Of a stretch of 7,634 nucleotides of DNA, positions 1 to 5,438 are shown piece by piece; position 1 is the first letter of the stretch, and every line of letters begins with the position of its first letter. Position numbers and translations under genes: made by a program. Source of the stretch: Kiritimatiellia bacterium (GTDB lineage: Bacteria > Verrucomicrobiota > Kiritimatiellia > RFP12 > UBA1067); NCBI GenBank assembly GCA_017999015.1, contig JAGOBZ010000148.1, positions 1 to 7,634 on the forward strand, written 5' to 3'. The notes beneath the pieces were generated by a model. That model was not told the origin of the DNA, made no database searches, and was given only the letters and a program-made list of their open reading frames with translations.

Positions 1-1
1 G

Positions 2-1090
2 GGTGTCTTTATGATTGCGTGGGCAGGCGGCGCGTTCGCTGCTGACACGGTGTTTAACGTGCGCGATTTCGGCGCAGCAGGCGACGGAAAGACCCCCGAC
101 ACGGCAGCGATCCAGAAGGCGATTGACGCCGCCGCAAATGTCAACGGCACGGTGTGGTTCCCCGCAGGCGTGTACAGGTGCCATGCGCTGAAGGTGAAGC
201 CGTACGTCACGCTGAAAGCCGATCCTGTCTGGATCTACCATTGCGAGAAGGTCGGCGCAGTGCTTGAACTTGACTCCGAAGATGCGGACTGCCTGCTCGA
301 CGTCTCGCGCGCGTATGCGGCGCGCATCCGCGGCCTGGTGCTAGCCGGGATCAAGAGGCCTGTGAACAAGAAGGAAATACACGGCATTTACATGAATCAC
401 GACAAGACCTCGCCGAAGGAGGATACGATCACGATCGACGACGTCAAGGTGATGAATTTCTCTGGAAACGGGATATGGCTCAAGCGGGTGTGGGTTTTTG
501 TTGTCCGCAGGTCGCACATGATGTCGAACGCGCTCAACGGCATCCAGGTACAGGGATGGGACGGTTTCGTGACGGACAACCAGCTCTCGGCAAACGGGAT
601 ACATGGGTTTGCCTCGCAAGGCGGCTGTGCGACCGTGATGTTTACGGCGAACCGGGTGGAATGGAACGGCAAGTGCGGGCTGTGGCTGAGCGGGGGTGAC
701 ACCTGGAACATAACCGGTAACTCGTTTGACTGCAACGGCAGCGAGGGCATGCTGCTCGATAGCATACACAACAGTACGGTGACGGGAAATATCTTCCGCC
801 GGTCGGGCCGGCTGAATCCGGCGGTCCCTCACTATTCGCTGGAGGGATGTTCCGGCCTCAGCGTGTGCGGTAATGCCGCGAAGTCGGGTTGGAACGCCGA
901 CCGCGGCGGATCCGGCATGCGGGTGCCCGAATATGGGTTGAAGGTCAAAAAACTCACGGACACAGTGATTACCGGGAATGCATTCGGATACGGCTTCACC
1001 AAACAGTTCCTCCTTGACGAAGGCGGACATGGCACGAATTTCGTCTTCACGGCCAATCCCGCCTCCGCAGCCCCTCCGGCATCGAGGTAA
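2..1090 (+). CDS. Secreted right-handed beta-helix (pectate-lyase-superfamily) protein, N-terminus cut by window edge
   Basis: Residue numbers count from the ATG at 11. The frame is open to the left edge, and residues 1-10 are hydrophobic with no basic n-region, ending in AFA before AD. I therefore read this as the tail of a signal peptide whose real start lies outside the window. After it, residues 16-57 (NVRDFGAAGDGKTPDTAAI, then TVWFPAGVY) are the classic opening of the pectate lyase 3 / GH28-type beta-helix fold. Residues about 125-330 show repeated short coils with Asn- and Gly-rich turns (SGNGIWL, NALNGIQV, ANGIHGF, WNGKCGLWL, NITGNSF, STVTGNIF, TVITGNAF), as in NosD-like parallel beta-helix proteins. 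The protein is probably exported and acts on, or binds, a polysaccharide. I see no identifiable catalytic set, so lyase, hydrolase, epimerase or structural roles all stay open. It ends in a low-complexity Ala/Pro tail and converges on the reductase gene 17 bp away. Confidence 0.8.
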   Translation, partial: GVFMIAWAGGAFAADTVFNVRDFGAAGDGKTPDTAAIQKAIDAAANVNGTVWFPAGVYRCHALKVKPYVTLKADPVWIYHCEKVGAVLELDSEDADCLLDVSRAYAARIRGLVLAGIKRPVNKKEIHGIYMNHDKTSPKEDTITIDDVKVMNFSGNGIWLKRVWVFVVRRSHMMSNALNGIQVQGWDGFVTDNQLSANGIHGFASQGGCATVMFTANRVEWNGKCGLWLSGGDTWNITGNSFDCNGSEGMLLDSIHNSTVTGNIFRRSGRLNPAVPHYSLEGCSGLSVCGNAAKSGWNADRGGSGMRVPEYGLKVKKLTDTVITGNAFGYGFTKQFLLDEGGHGTNFVFTANPASAAPPASR

Positions 1091-1107
1091 CCAGACGCTT
1101 ACGAGAA

Positions 1108-2622
1108 TCAGGTTTGAGCGCGCAGCCGTTCCGTGATCGCGGCGCAGGTCGGGGCCGCCAGCAGCAGCGAGAAGTCGAGACCCTCTTCGATCGCGCGCCG
1201 CGCCGGCGTGGCCAGATCGGCATGGCCGACGAGCAGTGCGCCGACCATGCGGTTGTCGCGGAAGACAAAGGCGCAGTAGCGGTCGGGTTGATTCTCCTCC
1301 AGCAGCAAGTCCCCGCCGTCTTCAGGCTGAAAGCGTCCGATGCTGGTGAGATCAAGGCCGACGGCCTTGATGGTGTTGCTGCGTGGGATGCCGTCGAAGC
1401 GCGCATCGCCGCCGACGGCATTGCGCCCGGCGATCGTGCCCTGTGTCTGCGAGGCGGCCCACGTCCCGTAAAGCAGGCCGTTGAATTCAGCCGCGTCACC
1501 GGCGGCATACACGCCGTCGGCTGAGGTGGCGAGCACGCTGTCGACGATGACGCCGGTGTTGACCGCGAGTCCGGCCCGACGCGCCAGCGCGGTGTTCGGA
1601 CGCACGCCGGTGGCGAGCACTGCGAGGCGCGCGTGCAGGCGGCGGCCGTCGAGCAGCCGCACGGCCTCCAGCGCGGTCCCGCCTTCGAGAGCCTGAGTGC
1701 GCGCCTGCTTGAGGACCGTGACGCCAAGCTTGTTCAGGTGGCGTTCCAGGTGCGCCGCGGCGGCGGCGTTGAGCTGGCGCGGCATGAGCCAGTCATGGCC
1801 TTCGAGCAGGGTGACGGCCGCGCCGCGCCGGGCTAGCGCTGCGGCGGTCTCGATGCCCAGCACGCCGCCGCCGATGCAGACGCAGGGCGTGGCGGGCGTG
1901 AGGCGGGCAAGCAGGCCGTCCGCATCGGCGGCGGTGCGCAGGCTGAAGACGCCGTCAAGCTCAATGCCGGGCAGCGGCGGCACATGCGGGTGCGACCCTG
2001 CGGTGAGGATCAGGCGGTCGTACGGCAGCGTGGCGCCGTCGGCGAGCGACACCGTGCGCGCGCCGGTGTCAAGCTGCGCGACCTGCTCGCCGCGCAGCAG
2101 ACGGACGCGCTGTTCGGCGTACCACGCTTCGGGGTGGATGGGCAGGGCGTCGCGCGTGATCTCGCCGGCCAGATAGCGGGTGAGGTTGAGACGGTAGTAG
2201 GGCAGTTCCCGCTCGGAGGAGACCAGCGTGATTTCGGCGCCGGGCGCCGCGCCGCGCGCGGCTTCGGCTGCGGCGACGCCGGCGATGCCGCTGCCGACGA
2301 TCACCAGGCGCACGGCTGTGTCGGCCGGCGCGGCGGTCATGGCCGGCGCGGCGGCTTGGATCGCTTGGAAGCACTCGGGTTCCGCACCGCAGACCGGGCA
2401 GGGGTCGGGCGGTTCCGCCCCTTCGTGAACATAGTTACAGAGCAAGCAACGCCAGCGCGCCGGCGCAAGGCATGAAGCGTCATCCGCGGCAGGTGCCGCG
2501 TAGGCCTCAAAGTCTTCCGGCCCGGTTCCGCAGACCGGGCAGCAGCCGGGCGGCTCGCTGCCGGCATGGACGTAACCGCACAGGACGCAGCGCCATTGGC
2601 GCACGGGAGGTTGCTCGCTCAT
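1108..2622 (-). CDS. FAD-dependent NAD(P)H:rubredoxin-type oxidoreductase with two fused N-terminal rubredoxin domains
   Basis: This 504-residue protein probably takes electrons from NAD(P)H onto FAD and passes them to rubredoxin-type iron centres in the cytoplasm. Two short rubredoxin-like domains open it: C12/C15/C28/C31 and C59/C62/C75/C78. Each has the CxxC-x12-CxxC spacing of rubrerythrin tails rather than the longer canonical rubredoxin. They match at about 21 of 32 positions, so they look like an internal duplication. A linker (about 85-103) leads to a pyridine nucleotide-disulfide oxidoreductase module: the FAD Rossmann motif GSGIAG at 110-115, the NAD(P)H motif GGGVLG at 251-256, an ATGVRPN stretch at 337-343, and the second FAD motif GVYAAGD at 370-376. 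No redox-active CxxxxC pair follows the first FAD motif, so it is not a thioredoxin- or lipoamide-type reductase. The start lies 12 nt after the rubrerythrin stop without a good ribosome binding site, which suggests translational coupling. Family assignment is firm; the partner is inferred from context. Confidence 0.9.
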   Translation of the reverse strand: MSEQPPVRQWRCVLCGYVHAGSEPPGCCPVCGTGPEDFEAYAAPAADDASCLAPARWRCLLCNYVHEGAEPPDPCPVCGAEPECFQAIQAAAPAMTAAPADTAVRLVIVGSGIAGVAAAEAARGAAPGAEITLVSSERELPYYRLNLTRYLAGEITRDALPIHPEAWYAEQRVRLLRGEQVAQLDTGARTVSLADGATLPYDRLILTAGSHPHVPPLPGIELDGVFSLRTAADADGLLARLTPATPCVCIGGGVLGIETAAALARRGAAVTLLEGHDWLMPRQLNAAAAAHLERHLNKLGVTVLKQARTQALEGGTALEAVRLLDGRRLHARLAVLATGVRPNTALARRAGLAVNTGVIVDSVLATSADGVYAAGDAAEFNGLLYGTWAASQTQGTIAGRNAVGGDARFDGIPRSNTIKAVGLDLTSIGRFQPEDGGDLLLEENQPDRYCAFVFRDNRMVGALLVGHADLATPARRAIEEGLDFSLLLAAPTCAAITERLRAQT

Positions 2623-2634
2623 GGTGGGCTCGGC

Positions 2635-3129
2635 TTAAGCGATCTCGTCCCACTTGACCGACCCGCAGACCGGGCAGGCGTCGGGATGTCCGTCGGCGAC
2701 CGTGTGGCCGCACACCGGGCAGACATAAAATTTCTGCGCGGCAATATCCTGACCCTGCTGCGCCGCGCCCAACGCCGCAGTGTACAGATCAAAGTGGGTC
2801 TTCTCAACGGTCATCGCGAACGCAAGCGTGCGTTCGGCCGCCTTGTCGCCTTCCTGCTTGGCCTGCTCGACGTAGGGCGGATACATCTGGGTGAACTCGA
2901 AGTCCTCGCCGCAGGCGGCGTCTTTGAGGTTCGTCACGGTGTCCGCGATGCCGCCCAAGGCGCGCAGGTGATTCAGCGCGTGGACGGTTTCGGCGTGGGC
3001 CGCCGCACGGAAAAGCTTGGCGATGCCGGGGAATTTCTCCTGGTCCGCCTTTTTGGCGTAGGCGAGATATTTGCGGTTCGCCTGGCTCTCGCCCGCGAAT
3101 GCTTCCTTCAGGTTCTCTTGGGTGCTCAT
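2635..3129 (-). CDS. rbr: Rubrerythrin (diiron peroxidase with C-terminal rubredoxin domain)
   Basis: Rubrerythrins reduce hydrogen peroxide to water in the cytoplasm of anaerobes and microaerophiles. The 164-residue length is typical of the short form. Residues 1-130 are the ferritin-like four-helix domain with the expected diiron ligand pattern: E14 in FAGESQANRKY, the E47xxH50 motif in AHAETVHA, E75 and E78 in GEDFEFTQMYP, and the second ExxH at E109/H112. Residues 135-164 form the rubredoxin tail with C137, C140, C152 and C155 (two CPVCG knuckles). The start at 3129 is supported by AAAGGA (minus strand, 3146-3141) ending 11 nt upstream. The rubredoxin-reductase fusion follows 12 nt downstream on the same strand, so the two genes are very likely one oxidative-stress operon in which the reductase supplies electrons. 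No key residue appears to be missing. Confidence 0.96.
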   Translation of the reverse strand: MSTQENLKEAFAGESQANRKYLAYAKKADQEKFPGIAKLFRAAAHAETVHALNHLRALGGIADTVTNLKDAACGEDFEFTQMYPPYVEQAKQEGDKAAERTLAFAMTVEKTHFDLYTAALGAAQQGQDIAAQKFYVCPVCGHTVADGHPDACPVCGSVKWDEIA

Positions 3130-3140
3130 GGTGGATGGAA

Positions 3141-3146
3141 TCCTTT
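3141..3146 (-). promoter_or_regulatory. Ribosome binding site of rubrerythrin
   Basis: On the minus strand this reads AAAGGA and ends 11 nt before the ATG at 3129. The spacing is slightly long but within the usable range. It is the only Shine-Dalgarno-like match upstream of this start. Confidence 0.55.
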
Positions 3147-3164
3147 CTTAACGTTGAGGGGTAC

Positions 3165-3227
3165 AGCGTATCGGATCGGCGCTTCCCGCGCAAGCACTAA
3201 ATAGGAATAATTACGAAAGTAAGATTA
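3165..3227 (-). promoter_or_regulatory. Candidate rubrerythrin-operon promoter with AT-rich upstream tract
   Basis: On the minus strand a TTGCGC (3193-3188) and a TACGCT (3170-3165) lie 17 nt apart, each matching the sigma70 consensus at only about half its positions. What strengthens the call is the stretch 3197-3227 directly upstream. It is strikingly AT-rich for this genome and sits where an UP element would be. It also overlaps the last codons of galU, so the rubrerythrin pair may be transcribed independently of galU. No clear PerR, Fur or Rex palindrome was found. Confidence 0.3.
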
Positions 3228-4115
3228 ATGCCCGCCGCCGCGCAGCTCGTCTGCTTTTTCGATGATGAAGTCGGAGAGGGCGGAGGCGATGTCGGCGTGT
3301 TGAAGGGCGTAGAGGATGTTGGTCTTGATGAAGTCGAGTGTGTTGCCGGCATCGTGACGGCGCGCCTGCACGCGGCAGCCATGCATGGGGCGTCTGTCGG
3401 CGATGCGCGCGCGCAGCGCGTCGGTGATCTGGATCTCGCCGTTTTTTCCGGGGGGGGCGGCGTCGATGAAGCTGAAGATGTCGGGCGTGAGGATATAGCG
3501 GCTGGCGACGGCGAGGTTGGAGGGGGCCTCGGCGGGAGCGGGCTTTTCGACCATGTCGCGCACGCGGTAGGTGCGGTCGTCGAGCGCGTCGCCGTCGATG
3601 ACCCCGTAGCGGCTGACGCGCTCGGGCGGCACTTCCTCCAGCGCGACGACGCAGCCGCCGAAACGGTCATGCACGTCCATGAGCTGGCGCGTGGCCGGCA
3701 CGCCGTCGAGGCTCTGCATCAGGGTGTCGCCGAGCAGGACCGCGAAGGGCTCGTTGCCGACGTGGTGGCGCGCGCAGCGGATGGCGTCTCCGAGACCGAG
3801 CATCTTGCGCTGCCAGACGAAGTGGATGTTGGCCAGTTCGGAAATGGCGCGGATGCTGGCCAGTTCCTTGAGCTTGCCTTTAGACTCCAGTTCCAACTCC
3901 AGTTCGAAACTGCGGTCGAAGTGTTCCTCCAGCGTGCGCTTGCCCTTGCCGATCACCATCAGAATGTCGGTGATGCCCGAGGCCACGGCCTCTTCCACCA
4001 CGTACTGGATGACGGGCGTGTCGACGATCGGCAGCATCTCCTTGGGAGACGCCTTGGTGGCGGGCAGGAAACGTGTGCCGAATCCGGCGGCGGGAATGAC
4101 AGCTTTGGTAATCAT
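3225..4115 (-). CDS. galU: UTP--glucose-1-phosphate uridylyltransferase (GalU family)
   Basis: The enzyme transfers UMP from UTP to a sugar-1-phosphate, normally glucose-1-phosphate, giving UDP-sugar and pyrophosphate for cell-surface glycans. The 296-residue length fits bacterial GalU (about 300). The nucleotide-binding opening IPAAGFGTRFLPATKASPKE is at 7-26, the uridine-pocket LGLGDAI at 106-112, the metal-binding LLGD at 127-130, the SRYGVID loop at 168-174, VEKP at 189-192, and the sugar-binding GEIQITDAL at 226-234. The C-terminal RRHDAGNTLDFIKTNI (252-267) matches the usual GalU ending. The start at 4115 is fixed by the conserved N-terminal motif; no convincing ribosome binding site precedes it. 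It lies 37 nt behind a glucuronokinase-like gene, so the natural substrate may include glucuronate-1-phosphate. Antisense frames over this gene are long, but they are GC-rich mirrors. Confidence 0.95.
   Translation of the reverse strand: MITKAVIPAAGFGTRFLPATKASPKEMLPIVDTPVIQYVVEEAVASGITDILMVIGKGKRTLEEHFDRSFELELELESKGKLKELASIRAISELANIHFVWQRKMLGLGDAIRCARHHVGNEPFAVLLGDTLMQSLDGVPATRQLMDVHDRFGGCVVALEEVPPERVSRYGVIDGDALDDRTYRVRDMVEKPAPAEAPSNLAVASRYILTPDIFSFIDAAPPGKNGEIQITDALRARIADRRPMHGCRVQARRHDAGNTLDFIKTNILYALQHADIASALSDFIIEKADELRGGGH
3441..3457 (-). repeat. C8 and A6 homopolymer runs inside galU
   Basis: On the minus strand galU contains eight consecutive C (3457-3450), then GG, then six A (3447-3442), coding for the APPGKNG segment at about residues 220-226. 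Both runs are in frame here and the gene is intact. Runs of this length are prone to slippage in replication and in sequencing. Confidence 0.85.
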
Positions 4116-4118
4116 GGG

Positions 4119-4153
4119 AAACGCTCAACTTTCAACTTTCAACGCTGAACGAT
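4119..4153 (-). repeat. Five-unit heptanucleotide array filling the kinase-galU spacer
   Basis: Read on the + strand, the spacer divides into five consecutive 7-nt units: aaacgct (4119), caacttt (4126), caacttt (4133), caacgct (4140) and gaacgat (4147). The shared core is AAC at positions 2-4 of each unit, and two neighbouring units are identical. The array covers nearly all of the 37 nt between the two genes, so on the message it lies just before the galU start, where a ribosome binding site would be expected. Confidence 0.75.
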
Positions 4154-5148
4154 CAGACAAGGGCAGGCTTGAAGACACGGATGTTTTGGGACGCGAACGC
4201 CTCGGTCAGCCGCTCGTACATGGCTTCGTCGGTGTAGGTGCCGATGATGGCGCCGCCGGAGCCGGTGAATTTGGCGGAGGCGCCGGCCGCGCGCGCGGTT
4301 TCGACCATGCGCAGGTTGCCTTCGCTGAGGGTGAAGATCTGGCGGCGGCGGTCGAAGTTGGCGTTCATGAGCGCGGCGAGCCCGGTCCAGTCGCCTTCCG
4401 CCAGCGCGGCTCGCGCCTGCAGCGTGAGGTCTGCCCAGAAGGCCATGGCGTCCACGACCTCTTTCTCGCCGCGGTCAAAGCGGTCGCGGATGTTGTTGTG
4501 GAAGACCTCGGAGCCCTCCGAGAGATCGGTACGGTAGGCGATGTAGAGGGGCGGCAGGCTGGGCAGGCTCAGCGGCTCATAGCGGCCGAAGCCCTGCTTG
4601 TCGAGCAACGCCTTGTCGAAGTCCATGAAGACGACGCCTTGGTAGACCTGCGCCACGCGGTCTTGCAGGCCGGCGGCGATGTTCAGCTCGCGGTTCTCGA
4701 CCGCGCGGATCAGGTTGGCGAGCTGGGGCTTGGGGATGGTGACCCCGTAGAAGGCCAGCAGGGCGCGCAACGTCGCCGTGATGATGGCGCTGGAGCCGGC
4801 CAGGCCCACGAGGTTCGGGATGTCGGTGTCATAGCGGACCGTGAAGTTGCGGCGGTGCAGCTCGATCTCATGCTCCTGGCAGTACCCGTAGAAACACTTG
4901 ATGGCCGATTTGAGCAGGCGGATGCCGCCGTAGTAGCCGAAGAGCCGCACGTCGTCGTACAGCGCCTGGATGCTGTCGAAGACCGAGCCGTCGCGGCGGC
5001 AGGGCACGATCTCGAGTTCAGGCGACTCGTACAAGGTGACGCGCGCGGAGAAATTCGAGAAGGTGAAGGCGATGGTCTTCCCGAAATAGCCGTCGGAAGG
5101 GTTCCCGATGAGCGCTGCGCGGGGGTAAGCTGTTGTACGGATAATCAT
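4153..5148 (-). CDS. GHMP kinase, glucuronokinase-like
   Basis: This 331-residue kinase probably phosphorylates a sugar acid at C1: glucuronate plus ATP to glucuronate-1-phosphate. GHMP features are complete. GNPSDGYFGKT (15-25) is the substrate-side motif, PNLVGLAGSSA (111-121) the phosphate-binding loop, AGLQDRVAQVY (159-169) carries the likely catalytic D163, and KFTGSGGAIIG (293-303) is the C-terminal glycine motif. GNPSD.YFG, GYYGGIRLL (71-79), the YDT.IP.L.GLAGSS region and AGLQDRVAQVY match what I remember of plant glucuronokinase far better than galactokinase, homoserine kinase or mevalonate kinase. That is recall, not an alignment. I chose the ATG at 5148 over an in-frame GTG at 5163 because a promoter-like sequence spans the GTG and the homologous part begins just after the ATG. 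galU follows 37 nt downstream, consistent with kinase then uridylyltransferase. The exact sugar substrate is unproven. Confidence 0.82.
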   Translation of the reverse strand: MIIRTTAYPRAALIGNPSDGYFGKTIAFTFSNFSARVTLYESPELEIVPCRRDGSVFDSIQALYDDVRLFGYYGGIRLLKSAIKCFYGYCQEHEIELHRRNFTVRYDTDIPNLVGLAGSSAIITATLRALLAFYGVTIPKPQLANLIRAVENRELNIAAGLQDRVAQVYQGVVFMDFDKALLDKQGFGRYEPLSLPSLPPLYIAYRTDLSEGSEVFHNNIRDRFDRGEKEVVDAMAFWADLTLQARAALAEGDWTGLAALMNANFDRRRQIFTLSEGNLRMVETARAAGASAKFTGSGGAIIGTYTDEAMYERLTEAFASQNIRVFKPALV

Positions 5149-5154
5149 GGCGAC

Positions 5155-5183
5155 AAGATACACTAAAGGTCATGGGCAGGCAA
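5155..5183 (-). promoter_or_regulatory. Candidate kinase-galU promoter giving a leaderless message
   Basis: On the minus strand TTGCCT (5183-5178) and TATCTT (5160-5155) are separated by exactly 17 nt, each matching four of six sigma70 consensus bases. Six nt then separate the -10 from the ATG at 5148, so the expected first transcribed base (about 7 nt past the -10) is the A of that ATG. No Shine-Dalgarno sequence precedes the gene, which agrees with leaderless initiation. Confidence 0.45.
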
Positions 5184-5226
5184 TACCGCGGACGTCATCG
5201 GTTTGTGGGTGTGAGTTGAGCGCGTG

Positions 5227-5286
5227 TTTGGAATGCGGGAGCTTGCTCCCGCTTTCCAAAGCGGCGGCAAGCCGCCGCACTCCAAA
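5227..5286. repeat. Tandem two-hairpin intergenic repeat (26-nt units)
   Basis: Two adjacent 26-nt units, 5235-5260 and 5261-5286, each hold a perfect 8-bp hairpin followed by a tail ending in TCCAAA. The first stem is GCGGGAGC/GCTCCCGC around TT; the second is GCGGCGGC/GCCGCCGC around AA. TTTGGA at 5227-5232 also pairs with TCCAAA at 5255-5260, lengthening the first hairpin across a small internal loop. The layout resembles REP-type dispersed palindromes. It lies between icd and the kinase gene with no T-tract on either strand, so a simple intrinsic terminator is unlikely. Confidence 0.7.
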
Positions 5287-5293
5287 AAGTGGT

Positions 5294-5306
5294 GCGGGCG
5301 GCCCGC
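5294..5306. repeat. Short GC palindrome
   Basis: GCGGG (5294-5298) pairs with CCCGC (5302-5306) over a 3-nt loop. It follows the two-hairpin repeat closely and may belong to the same composite element. The stretch 5309-5404 between it and the next hairpin shows no gene or clear repeat. Confidence 0.4.
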
Positions 5307-5404
5307 CTGCAACAACGTTTCTTGCAAAAGGCTGAGCGATTATGACTCCAGACTTTGCTTCGCATACTACACGCTCTCGATTCGCGCATCCCTGCCGCCG
5401 ATTT

Positions 5405-5424
5405 CGCGGACGGGGCCGTCCGCG
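5405..5424 (-). terminator. Stem-loop just downstream of icd, possible transcript end or RNA-stabilising hairpin
   Basis: CGCGGACGG (5405-5413) pairs perfectly with CCGTCCGCG (5416-5424), a 9-bp GC-rich stem with a very tight loop. It begins 14 nt past the icd stop. No U-tract follows on the minus strand, so an intrinsic terminator in the strict sense is not supported. A 3' end protected by the hairpin, or another palindromic repeat of the kind at 5227-5286, would fit equally well. Confidence 0.45.
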
Positions 5425-5438
5425 CTCCCAGCAGCCGT

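Noticed and set aside
3228..4148. 306-codon + strand open frame antisense to galU
   Set aside because: Exact shadow of galU; composition is Val/Gly/Asp/Glu-rich as expected from the reverse complement of GC-rich codons.
5149..5163. GTG start at 5163 for the kinase
   Set aside because: No ribosome binding site, it overlaps a plausible -10 region, and the conserved part begins just after the ATG at 5148.
3679..5166. 495-codon + strand open frame across galU and the kinase gene
   Set aside because: It is antisense to two clearly assigned genes and crosses their spacer, with no recognisable domain and composition typical of a shadow frame.
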